From: an uncultured Clostridia bacterium
GTDB taxonomy: Bacteria; Bacillota; Clostridia; Lachnospirales; CAG-274
Direction of reading: 5' to 3'
NCBI GenBank assembly: GCA_947589405.1
Contig: CANQBT010000003.1
Coordinates: 1-41,464 of the forward strand
DNA: 41,464 bases
A program made the position numbers and the translations under genes. The notes beneath the pieces are model-generated. The model was not told where the DNA came from. It saw only the letters and a program-made list of their open reading frames with translations, and ran no database searches. Shown in pieces: positions 18,341-26,850 of the stretch (its first letter is position 1; each line of letters opens with the position of its first letter).

Positions 18341-18343
18341 GTT

Positions 18344-19114
18344 ATGAACAGGATAGATGAAAAATTTGCACAGCTTAAGGCAGAAGGCAAAAAGGCACTT
18401 ATACCCTATATCTGCTCAGGAGACCCTGACTGTGGATCTACAGAAAGGCTTGTGTATGCCCTTGAGGAAGCAGGTGCAGACATTATAGAGCTGGGCGTTC
18501 CCTTTTCAGACCCTCTTGCAGACGGTCCCGTTATACAGGCAGCTTCCGTAAGATCCCTTTCAGGGGGCTTTAAGATCAGATTTGTTTTCGATATAGTGAG
18601 AAGTGTAAGAAAGAAAAGTCAGATACCTCTTGCCATTATGATATACTACAGCTCAATACTGGGCTACGGCAAGGAAAAGTTCGTAAAGGAATGTATAGAT
18701 TCCGGAGTTGACGGACTTATCATACCCGATCTCCCCTATGAGGAGTATGACGAAATGCTTCCTGTTCTGGAGGGTACAGAGCTTTATATGATACCTCTTA
18801 TCGCTCTGACATCAAATGACAGGATACCTATGCTTGTTAAAAACGCAAAGGGCTTTATATACTGTGTTTCTTCTCTTGGCGTTACAGGCGAAAGGAAGGA
18901 ATTTGACTCAAGAGTGGATTCCTTTGTTGCAAGGGTAAAGGAATGTACAGACACTCCTGCCTGCATAGGCTTTGGCATATCACGCAAGGAGGATACCGAG
19001 CGCTTCGGCAAGATAGCAGACGGCTGCATAGTCGGCTCCGCTATTATAAGAAGAATAAATGAAACGGGCTGCGATATTGAAAAGGTCAAGGAATTTGTAA
19101 AAGGCTTGAAATAA
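18344..19114 (+). CDS. trpA: Tryptophan synthase alpha chain
   Basis: LIPYICSGDPD, IELGVPFSDPLADGPVIQAAS, GLIIPDLPYEE, GFGISRKED. Confidence 0.97.
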   Translation: MNRIDEKFAQLKAEGKKALIPYICSGDPDCGSTERLVYALEEAGADIIELGVPFSDPLADGPVIQAASVRSLSGGFKIRFVFDIVRSVRKKSQIPLAIMIYYSSILGYGKEKFVKECIDSGVDGLIIPDLPYEEYDEMLPVLEGTELYMIPLIALTSNDRIPMLVKNAKGFIYCVSSLGVTGERKEFDSRVDSFVARVKECTDTPACIGFGISRKEDTERFGKIADGCIVGSAIIRRINETGCDIEKVKEFVKGLK

Positions 19115-19116
19115 CA

Positions 19117-19169
19117 ATAAGTATCAATAAAAAGATACCCATTTTCCCGTGACCAGGTCACGGGAAAAT
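19117..19169. repeat. 53-bp repeat copy 1 with perfect 27-bp palindrome (19142-19168)
   Basis: TTTTCCCGTGACC-A-GGTCACGGGAAAA; 48/53 identity by hand to copy at 19912-19964, palindrome 27/27. Confidence 0.9.
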
Positions 19170-19188
19170 CTGTCAGATAGGTGATATT

Positions 19189-19887
19189 ATGTCATTCAAA
19201 CTTAAGAGCGTTGTGGCATGGGGCAGAAACGCAGATGAATATATTAATATGTTCAATATAACGTCGGCAGATATGGAATGTAAAATAGCAGGCTTTGGCG
19301 ACGGTCCCTCTTCATTTAATGCTGAGATGACGGCAAAGGGAGCAGATGTGACCTCCTATGACCCGATATATGCTTTCAGCGCAGAAGATATAAAAGACCG
19401 TATAGAAGATACACGCAATATTGTAATGGAACAGATGTCCCAAAATATGGACAATTATGTTTGGACAAATTTTAAAGGCTTGTCAGACCTTGAAAACACA
19501 AGAATATCTGCTATGAATAACTTTCTTTTGGACTTTGAAAAGGGGAAGAAAGAGGGAAGATATGTCGCCCATTCTCTGCCTGACAGTATAGATCTGCCCG
19601 ACAAGTACTATGATATAGGCTTAAGCTCTCATTTTTTGCTTATGTATACGGACTTGGGCTATGATTTTCATATAAGGGCTATAGATGAAATGCTAAGGCT
19701 GTGCAGAGAGGTAAGGATATTTCCCGTATGTGACCTTGACGGCAGGGACAGCAAGCTAATAAAAGATGTTATTGAATATTTCGACAGAGAGCACATAGTA
19801 GATATTTCTGAAACAAAATACGAATTTCAGAAAGCGGCTAATAAAGTGCTTAAAATAACCGATAGAAATGCAGCGAATAAAAACTGA
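19189..19887 (+). CDS. SAM-dependent methyltransferase-like protein
   Basis: IAGFGDGPSSFNAEMTAKGADVTSYDPIYAF resembles a Rossmann SAM-binding motif I/II; later LSSHFLLMYTDLGYDFHIRAIDEMLRLCREVRIFPVC resembles motifs IV-V of class I methyltransferases. Confidence 0.7.
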   Translation: MSFKLKSVVAWGRNADEYINMFNITSADMECKIAGFGDGPSSFNAEMTAKGADVTSYDPIYAFSAEDIKDRIEDTRNIVMEQMSQNMDNYVWTNFKGLSDLENTRISAMNNFLLDFEKGKKEGRYVAHSLPDSIDLPDKYYDIGLSSHFLLMYTDLGYDFHIRAIDEMLRLCREVRIFPVCDLDGRDSKLIKDVIEYFDREHIVDISETKYEFQKAANKVLKITDRNAANKN

Positions 19888-19911
19888 GGTACACCGAAAA
19901 GGACCTTTATA

Positions 19912-19964
19912 ATAAGTATTAATATAATAATACCGATTTTCCCGTGACCAGGTCACGGGAAAAT
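19912..19964. repeat. 53-bp repeat copy 2 with identical 27-bp palindrome (19937-19963)
   Basis: See copy 1; overlaps the last codons and stop of the downstream minus-strand apbE-like ORF. Confidence 0.9.
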
Positions 19965-20939
19965 TTTTACTTTATCCTTGTTATCTACCCACACAACATT
20001 AAGTCCCTTTTCTTCGGCAATTTTTATGCCCTCTTCATAGGGGAGTATGAAAAGATAGGTGGAATAAATATCTCCCTCAAGAGAGCTGCTGCTTACTATA
20101 GTAACGGACTTATTGTTATCGGCAGGCAAAAGTGTGTCCTTATTTATTATATGGTGATATACCTTGCCTTCATACACGTAATATCTCTGATAATTTCCGC
20201 TTGAAACAGCGGCTTCGTTTTCTATATCCAGCTTGTATACATATTCTGAACTGCCTTCTGTTGGCTTTTGCACACCTATTTTCCATGAGGGCTTTACTTT
20301 ATCATTAAGACCTATTACATTCCCGCCTAAATTAAGCAGCCCGGCAGTTATGCCCTTTTCATTGAGATACTGTCTTGCCTTGTCGGCAGCATATCCTTTT
20401 GCTATAGCGCCTACGTCAATAGACGTGTTCTTATCCTTTATATATACGCTTTTGTCCTTTTCATTAAGCACAATGCTGTTTATATCCCTATGAAGCGCCG
20501 CTTCCTCAAGCTCTGCTTTGGTGGGAACAGCCGCCTTGTCGGGATCCGTCTCAGCCATTTCTCTGTAATCATGCCATACCCTCAGTACAGAGCCCATAGC
20601 TATGTTTATATAACCGTCTGTTTCATTATAGGCGTTTATGCCTTCCTTTATAAGAGCATACAAATCCTCGTCTACCTTTACGGGAGAAATCCCGGCATTG
20701 TCATTTATCGTTTTTAGATTTGAAATTCCTTCGTAATCGTTATAAATATCAAAGAGTTTATTGAGCCTTGCCATTTCGCTGTGAAGTCCTTCGGAGATCT
20801 CTTCAAACTCGCTTTGTGAAGAGCAATAGGCTTGAAAAGAGGTATAGGTATCAAACAGGTCAAAATACTGAGTGCTGTATTCCCTTTTGCCGCAGGCAGT
20901 AAGCATAAGCAGACACAAAAGCAATATGATTTTTTTCAT
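19953..20939 (-). CDS. apbE: FAD:protein FMN transferase (ApbE family lipoprotein)
   Basis: Lipobox LLMLTACG; FDTYTSFQAYC, SIDVGAIAKGYAADKA, GLLNLGGNVIGL. Confidence 0.93.
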   Translation of the reverse strand: MKKIILLLCLLMLTACGKREYSTQYFDLFDTYTSFQAYCSSQSEFEEISEGLHSEMARLNKLFDIYNDYEGISNLKTINDNAGISPVKVDEDLYALIKEGINAYNETDGYINIAMGSVLRVWHDYREMAETDPDKAAVPTKAELEEAALHRDINSIVLNEKDKSVYIKDKNTSIDVGAIAKGYAADKARQYLNEKGITAGLLNLGGNVIGLNDKVKPSWKIGVQKPTEGSSEYVYKLDIENEAAVSSGNYQRYYVYEGKVYHHIINKDTLLPADNNKSVTIVSSSSLEGDIYSTYLFILPYEEGIKIAEEKGLNVVWVDNKDKVKIFP

Positions 20940-21445
20940 TTTACGCCCTCCTTAAGAGGATATGAAAGCACAGGCATAAGCGTTTTGAGAAGTACTCCCG
21001 TAATGCTGCCCATTACCACGCCCGAAGCTATAAGCACAGGCAGATACATATAGGCATAAGCATTGAGCATAAAGGAAACCGCTATTATCTGTCCTATATT
21101 GTGAAATATGGCGCCTGCTATGCTCAGTATAAGATAAGAGATACTGCTGCCGAAAAGGCGCAGAAGGAGTATTATAACAAGTATTGAAAGTATACCGCCG
21201 CATAAGCTCAGTATCCCTGCGACCGCACCTCTTGTGATAAGGGCAAAAAGTCCCTTTGCAATATTAAGGGCAAAGGCTTGTTTTTTGCCTATGAAAAATA
21301 CGGTAAACATTACCACAATATTGGCAAGCCCCAGCTTTACACCGGGTATGGCTGTAAAGGAAGGAAGCATTGACTCCAATATTGAAAGAACTATCGTAAG
21401 AGTCAAAAGCATAGCCATATATGTTAAATACTTTGTCTTATTCAT
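20936..21445 (-). CDS. Gx transporter / heptaprenyl diphosphate synthase component I-like membrane protein
   Basis: ILESMLPSFTAIPGVKLGLANIVVMFTVFFIGKKQAFALNI, typical of this small integral membrane family. Confidence 0.8.
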   Translation of the reverse strand: MNKTKYLTYMAMLLTLTIVLSILESMLPSFTAIPGVKLGLANIVVMFTVFFIGKKQAFALNIAKGLFALITRGAVAGILSLCGGILSILVIILLLRLFGSSISYLILSIAGAIFHNIGQIIAVSFMLNAYAYMYLPVLIASGVVMGSITGVLLKTLMPVLSYPLKEGVK

Positions 21446-21453
21446 ACTTCACC

Positions 21454-21819
21454 TCATAGGGACGCATCTACGCCGCTGTCAGATACTATCCTCAACACAA
21501 GTCTGTTTGGCAGACAGACGGCTGTCTGACCTTCTTGATCTATAAAGCCTGTATTTACACAGATCTTATCGGGACAATCCGAGCTTCTGAACCTTACGGC
21601 GCCATCTTTTACCTCAAACACCACATTGGGAAAGCCTTCGGGAGATACGGTTTTGTCCTCGCTCAGGTCAAGTGTCATTACAACACTATTGTTCAAAAGC
21701 ACCTCAGCCGTGTTTCCCTTTCTGCTCACAGCCTGTATGCCTATATACAAAAGCCCTGCCGCAGCCAGAACAGCGGCTATTATCAAAATATCCTTATATC
21801 TGAAAAAAGAATTATCCAT
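21454..21819 (-). CDS. NusG domain II-containing membrane-anchored protein
   Basis: One TM helix, then VEVKDGAVRFRSSDCPDKICVNTGFIDQEGQTAVCLPNRLVLRI, typical of NusG_II. Confidence 0.85.
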   Translation of the reverse strand: MDNSFFRYKDILIIAAVLAAAGLLYIGIQAVSRKGNTAEVLLNNSVVMTLDLSEDKTVSPEGFPNVVFEVKDGAVRFRSSDCPDKICVNTGFIDQEGQTAVCLPNRLVLRIVSDSGVDASL

Positions 21820-21823
21820 AGCT

Positions 21824-22024
21824 CTACCACATTTTTACAATATCGTTTTCATCTATGCCGTACATTTTAATAAATTTCTTCATATCCTTATCGCTTTTAA
21901 CAGCCATAACATCAATAAACGTACCCTTTTCAATATCCTTGAAGCCCGCTACCTTTTCGCCTGTACATATGCTGCTCATTATTGCAGGCTTCATCTTTTC
22001 TCTGTCGTATTCCTTTTTAGCCAT
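21824..22024 (-). CDS. Small conserved cytosolic protein (66 aa from preferred start)
   Basis: MAKKEYDREKMKPAIMSSICTGEKVAGFKDIEKGTFIDVMAVKSDKDMKKFIKMYGIDENDIVKMW, with GAGGTGAT RBS; the listed ORF start at 22063 is upstream and less likely. Confidence 0.75.
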   Translation of the reverse strand: MAKKEYDREKMKPAIMSSICTGEKVAGFKDIEKGTFIDVMAVKSDKDMKKFIKMYGIDENDIVKMW

Positions 22025-22096
22025 AATATCACCTCTGCTATCAGTATAAACCATTTTATACAAATATACAATGCAAAAAAATAAAGCGCTAAGGCT

Positions 22097-22573
22097 TTAT
22101 TTATGATAGGGTTCATTTTTTATTATCCTAAAGGCACGGTATATCTGCTCCAAGAGTATAACTCGCATAAGCTGATGAGGAAAGGTCATTTGCGAAAAGC
22201 TCAGCCTGTAGTCAGATATATCAAGCACCTGTTTGCTTAGTCCAAGAGAACCGCCTATAACAAATGTTATATGGCTTATTCCCCTTACCGTACAGTCTGA
22301 TATAAGGTCTGCAAAGCCTACGCTGTCCATTTGCTTTCCGTCTATGGCAAGGGCTATTACATAGCTTTTCTTAATTGCCTTGAGAAGTCTTTTGCCTTCA
22401 ATGTCCTTTATCTGCTCCTTCTGAGCGTCGCTCAGGTCCTCAGGCGCCTTTTCGTCAGATACCTGACATATTTCCACATCGGCATAGCGTGACAGTCTTT
22501 TGATATATTCATCGATACCTTGTGAGAAATACTTTTCCTTTATCCTGCCAACACAGGCAACAGTTATTTTCAT
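22097..22573 (-). CDS. rlmH: 23S rRNA (pseudouridine1915-N3)-methyltransferase
   Basis: MKITVACVGRIKEKYFSQGIDEYIKRLSRY, FVIGGSLGLS, FSQMTFPHQLMRVILLEQIYRAFRI. Start MKI overlaps the preceding stop (TAATG). Confidence 0.96.
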   Translation of the reverse strand: MKITVACVGRIKEKYFSQGIDEYIKRLSRYADVEICQVSDEKAPEDLSDAQKEQIKDIEGKRLLKAIKKSYVIALAIDGKQMDSVGFADLISDCTVRGISHITFVIGGSLGLSKQVLDISDYRLSFSQMTFPHQLMRVILLEQIYRAFRIIKNEPYHK

Positions 22574-23367
22574 TAAAGCTCTATGCTCCTCTTTACGCCA
22601 TAGGGCGCCGCTACCCACATATCAAAATCTCCGCCTATCTCTGCTCCGCTTTCGCTTACTATATCCTTTACCGTGTCAAAGGCAAGACGTGGAGTATTGT
22701 TCTCCTTGCTGAGATGGCCTAAGAATACATATTTAAGACGGCTGTCGGCTATTCTGCTTAAAAAGCTGCCTGCCACATTATTGCTCAGATGCCCTGTGTC
22801 GCTTAATATCCTCTGCTTAAGAGTATAGCTGTAGGGTCCCTTCTTAAGCATATCCACATCATGGTTGCTTTCAAGCAAAAGTACCGAAGAGCCTTTAATA
22901 TTTTCTTTCACCGTTTCCGTAATATGTCCCATGTCTGTAGCAACGGTTATCTTATGCTTTTCGCCTATTATGCTGTAGCCCACAGGCTCCGCCGCATCAT
23001 GGGGTATCTCAAAGGGATGTATGCAAAGATCGTTGAAAATACAGTTCTCATCAGCATACACAGTCCTTCTGTTTCTTGGCCTGATCTCGCCTACCTTAGA
23101 CGGCATATTATCCCATGTGCCCTCTGTGGCATATACGGGAATATCGTATCTTCTGGACAATATACCTATACCGTCGGCATGGTCGGAATGCTCATGAGTC
23201 ACAAATATCGCATCTATATCCTTGCCTGTAAGCTCCAGCTGTGCAAGACCGTCCTCGACTCTCTTGCCGCTGAGTCCCGCATCTATAAGAATGTTGGTAT
23301 TTTCAGTACCTATGTATACGCAATTGCCTCCCGAACTGCTGGCAATCGTTGCAAATCTAAGCCTCAT
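22573..23367 (-). CDS. MBL-fold metallohydrolase (YycJ/WalJ-like)
   Basis: IASSSGGNCVYIGTENTNILIDAGLSGKRVE, FVTHEHSDHADGI, LLESNHDVDML, GHLSNN. Confidence 0.9.
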   Translation of the reverse strand: MRLRFATIASSSGGNCVYIGTENTNILIDAGLSGKRVEDGLAQLELTGKDIDAIFVTHEHSDHADGIGILSRRYDIPVYATEGTWDNMPSKVGEIRPRNRRTVYADENCIFNDLCIHPFEIPHDAAEPVGYSIIGEKHKITVATDMGHITETVKENIKGSSVLLLESNHDVDMLKKGPYSYTLKQRILSDTGHLSNNVAGSFLSRIADSRLKYVFLGHLSKENNTPRLAFDTVKDIVSESGAEIGGDFDMWVAAPYGVKRSIEL

Positions 23368-24629
23368 CAGTCTTTGACCCTCTTAATATCGGCGCCTAAT
23401 GCCCTAAGCTTGTATTCTATCTGTTCGTAACCTCTGTCTATAAAACGGACATTTCCTATCTTTGTAATACCGGCAGCGGCAAGTCCCGCTATTATCATAG
23501 CGGCTCCTGCTCTCAGGTCCGTAGCCATGACCTCTGCACCATGCAGCACAGGTGCACCGTGTATTGTTGCGATCCTTCCGTCTACATTTATATTACAGCC
23601 AAATTTTTTAAGCTGATCCACATATTGGAAACGATTCTCCCATACGGTTTCCGTCAGAATGCTTATACCCTCTGCCATAGAAAGACCTGCTACCATTTGG
23701 GGCTGAAGGTCTGTGGGGAAGCCGGGATAAGCCATAGTCTTTACTCTTATTGAAGAAAGCTTGCCATTGGAAATAACGTCTATATAGTCATCTCCCTCTT
23801 CTATTGTGCAGCCCATTTCCCTAAGCTTTGCAGAAAGGCTGTCCATATGCTTGGGAATAATATTTCTGACCGATACATTACCTCCGCATACCGCAGCCGC
23901 TATCATATATGTACCTGCCTCTATCTGGTCGGGTATTATCATGTATTCGCTTCCATGAAGGCTTTCCACACCTGTTATCCTTATGACATCTGTACCGGCG
24001 CCCTTTACCCTTGCGCCCATCATATTCAGGAAATTGGCAGTATCGACAATATGGGGCTCCTTAGCAGCGTTTTCAATGACCGTAACGCCTTCTGCCATAG
24101 TAGCTGCAAGCATGATGTTGATAGTAGCGCCTACAGACACGGTATCCAAGAATATATTTGTGCCCTTAAGCCTGTCCGCCTTAAGCCTTATGATGCCCTC
24201 GTCATAGTCCTCTATTATCTCTGCGCCAAGAGCTCTGAAGCCCTTTAAGTGCAGATCTATAGGTCTGGTGCCGAAATTGCAGCCGCCCGGAAGAGCTACC
24301 TCTGCCCTCTTGAAGCGGGCAAGCAATGCTCCCATAAGATAATATGAAGCCCTTATTTTCCTTACTGAATCAAATGTCGCATTATAATTATTGAGATCGG
24401 AGGAATCTACCATAAGTGTCCTTTCATCTATAAGCTGACAATGAGCGCCAAGCTTTGTGAGAGTATCCTCAAGACACCTTACGTCCTCTATTCTGGGGAG
24501 ATTGTCTATAATACATATGCCGTTTGCAAGTATCGCAGCGGGAATAATAGCCACAACCGCATTCTTGGCACCGCTTATAACGACCTCGCCGTTAAGGGAA
24601 TTTCTGCCCTTTATTAACAAATGCTCCAT
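23367..24629 (-). CDS. murA: UDP-N-acetylglucosamine 1-carboxyvinyltransferase
   Basis: [42 protein letters not shown]; preferred start MEHLLIKG. Confidence 0.95.
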   Translation of the reverse strand: MEHLLIKGRNSLNGEVVISGAKNAVVAIIPAAILANGICIIDNLPRIEDVRCLEDTLTKLGAHCQLIDERTLMVDSSDLNNYNATFDSVRKIRASYYLMGALLARFKRAEVALPGGCNFGTRPIDLHLKGFRALGAEIIEDYDEGIIRLKADRLKGTNIFLDTVSVGATINIMLAATMAEGVTVIENAAKEPHIVDTANFLNMMGARVKGAGTDVIRITGVESLHGSEYMIIPDQIEAGTYMIAAAVCGGNVSVRNIIPKHMDSLSAKLREMGCTIEEGDDYIDVISNGKLSSIRVKTMAYPGFPTDLQPQMVAGLSMAEGISILTETVWENRFQYVDQLKKFGCNINVDGRIATIHGAPVLHGAEVMATDLRAGAAMIIAGLAAAGITKIGNVRFIDRGYEQIEYKLRALGADIKRVKD

Positions 24630-24972
24630 AAAAGCACGCACCTCTCTGAACAAAAACCGATTTATATAACATTCAAGCTTATTTCCATATACTGATCTAT
24701 GTATGGGACAAAAGCCCCTCTATATACTATATCATCATTTATGAGTTTTTTAAAGCTATTTTTTATTAAAATTCAACTTTTTTTGCATCACAAATTTGAC
24801 CAATGATATAATAGCAATAATGGAAGTGTTTGTCAAGTTAAATTAGTATTTTTTGCTGTAGGGACTGCTTTTTTATTTGCCTTTGCCTTACATATATTGC
24901 CGTTGTATACTCAATTGATATGTGGACAAAATCCAAATGCTGTGTTACTATTGAATAAATATTTCAAAGGCG

Positions 24973-25533
24973 GTGATCAAAGTGCAGAAAACAGGGAAAA
25001 CACTTGAAGAAGAGCTTTATTATCCGGGTGATGAGGAGCTTTATTTAAAAAGACTCAGGTGCAAGGATATGTGCGCCGAGTACAATTCTCTTATGCCATC
25101 GGAGGAGGACAGACGTGAAGAGCTTATAAATAAAATTGTGGGTAAGGCAGGAAAGGACGCATGGATAGAGCAGAGCTTTTGGTGCGACTACGGCTTTAAT
25201 ATTGAGCTGGGGGATAATTTTTATGCCAATCACAATCTTGTAATACTGGACTGCGCCAAAGTGGTTTTCGGCAAGAACTGTCTTGTAGGTCCTAACTGCG
25301 GCTTTTATACCGCAGGTCATCCTATTGACCCGGAGCAGAGGAATAAGGGACTTGAATTTGCAAAGCCTATATATGTGGGAGATAATGTGTGGATAGGCGG
25401 TAATGTTTCCGTTATGCCCGGCGTAAGTATAGGCAGCAATTCCGTCATAGGCGCAGGAAGTGTTGTCACAAGGGATATTCCCGAAAACGTTACTGCCGCA
25501 GGCAATCCGTGCAGAGTGCTTAGAAAAATATAG
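24973..25533 (+). CDS. maa: Sugar O-acetyltransferase (maltose/galactoside acetyltransferase family, left-handed beta helix)
   Basis: Hexapeptide repeats ending VYVGDNVWIGGNVSVMPGVSIGSNSVIGAGSVVTRDIPENVTAAGNPCRVLR (approximate family pattern). Confidence 0.88.
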   Translation: MIKVQKTGKTLEEELYYPGDEELYLKRLRCKDMCAEYNSLMPSEEDRREELINKIVGKAGKDAWIEQSFWCDYGFNIELGDNFYANHNLVILDCAKVVFGKNCLVGPNCGFYTAGHPIDPEQRNKGLEFAKPIYVGDNVWIGGNVSVMPGVSIGSNSVIGAGSVVTRDIPENVTAAGNPCRVLRKI

Positions 25534-25623
25534 TTGGGAATGTATTGGATATGCTGCGCAAAGGGCTGTCGGCTGGTTTCCGTTTAACATAAGTAACCAC
25601 AACGTTACTTTCACCTTAAAACA

Positions 25624-25886
25624 ACCCTTCCACCATGCTACGCATGGTCCCCCTCCCCTTGACGCTCAATATAAAATTGAGCTAGGGGAGGCTAGAGGTG
25701 GGAGGAGAAGGGACGTCTTAGGTTAACACACCTCAAATGCCTTAATAATGATAAAAAGCTAGTATTTATAACTAACTAAAAAATTATGAGGAACATCAAC
25801 CTAGGCTCCCCTTGGAGCTAGGGGAGCTGTCAGCCCAACCAAAAATTGCGAGTCGTGAACGGATTTGCATGGGCTGACTGAAGGGT
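25624..25886. repeat. Composite modular repeat: module M4 (25624-25693, +) and inverted module M5 (25799-25886, -), ends ACCCTTC...GAAGGGT
   Basis: CACCATG-ctac-GCATGGT; CCTCCCCT-TGAC-GCTCAAT-ataaa-ATTGAGC-T-AGGGGAGG; GTCAGCCCA...TGGGCTGAC; GCTCCCCT...AGGGGAGC. Confidence 0.8.
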
Positions 25887-25928
25887 CGAACTTACTATGC
25901 CAAACAAAAATTTATACAAATCCTATGA

Positions 25929-26846
25929 TCATATTTCTACATTTCTGAGGGCTTCGGCTCCTATTTCGGGAAGAATGGAATTTATGTAACAGCCGGTGCT
26001 GAATTCAAAGCCTGCCATATGTCCTATACGAGGTATTATCTGCATATAGAAATGGAAGTACTCATTATGCTCCATACCCTTAGGCGCAGAATAAAAGCAT
26101 ACGTTATAGCTTATGTCGGGATTGAGTATGCAAAGTCTTTTAACGGAATTTCTCAATATAATGCCAAAATTCACAAGCTGAGCATCGCTGAATTCCCTGA
26201 GAGATGAGATGTGCTTCTTAGGCAATATATCCATGCCATAGGGAAATTTGCCGTCGGCAGGTATATAGCATATAAAATCTTCATTTTCTTCAACTATCCT
26301 TGTGCCAAAATCCATACTGCAAAAATAGCATTTATTACCATGCTCTTCATAGTACTTTTTGAGCACGCCAAGAAGATGCTCCATTTTAAGAGGAACTACG
26401 CAAAGAGAAGCTATCTGCCAATGAGAATGGGACTGACTTGCCCCTGCGTCTATGCCCTGATTCTTAAACACCTGGACATAGGCGGAGCGCTTATCCTCCT
26501 CCAGATCGATAAAGCGAGCCTGAAGAGCCTTAAGGAGCCTGAACATATGACCGTCTGTAAAGTCCTTCATTTTTTCGGTGTGTTCCTTAGTATCTATGAC
26601 TACATCATGCTTGCCGAATGCCTCGTCATCTACGGGAATAAAGGGATATTTATTCGGCACTATCCTTATTTCATCATCATCGGACTCCCATATGGGAGGA
26701 GGTGTCATATGCTTGTTTGCAACGCAAAAGGGACAATACTGTTCAGGCGTATCCTGTACGTTCATACGCTTGAAGCTGTGGGGTCTTTTTGCTCTGTTTG
26801 TAGCATAAAACACATATTCGCCTGTCAAAAAACATCGTTTGATCAT
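25929..26846 (-). CDS. Galactose-1-phosphate uridylyltransferase-like / HIT-superfamily nucleotidyltransferase
   Basis: CPFC zinc motif, IVPNKYPFIPVDDEAFGKHDVVID, GASQSHSHWQI, YPADGKF-like C-part. Confidence 0.75.
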   Translation of the reverse strand: MIKRCFLTGEYVFYATNRAKRPHSFKRMNVQDTPEQYCPFCVANKHMTPPPIWESDDDEIRIVPNKYPFIPVDDEAFGKHDVVIDTKEHTEKMKDFTDGHMFRLLKALQARFIDLEEDKRSAYVQVFKNQGIDAGASQSHSHWQIASLCVVPLKMEHLLGVLKKYYEEHGNKCYFCSMDFGTRIVEENEDFICYIPADGKFPYGMDILPKKHISSLREFSDAQLVNFGIILRNSVKRLCILNPDISYNVCFYSAPKGMEHNEYFHFYMQIIPRIGHMAGFEFSTGCYINSILPEIGAEALRNVEI

Positions 26847-26850
26847 AATA

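Noticed and set aside
19117-19964. Two palindromic repeats as a minimal CRISPR or attL/attR of a prophage
   Set aside because: Only two copies about 800 bp apart flanking an intact gene, with no cas genes or integrase; kept only as a repeat-bracketed gene.
25460-25726. 88-aa plus-strand ORF across the acetyltransferase 3' end and repeat
   Set aside because: Out-of-frame with the acetyltransferase and runs into the non-coding modular repeat.
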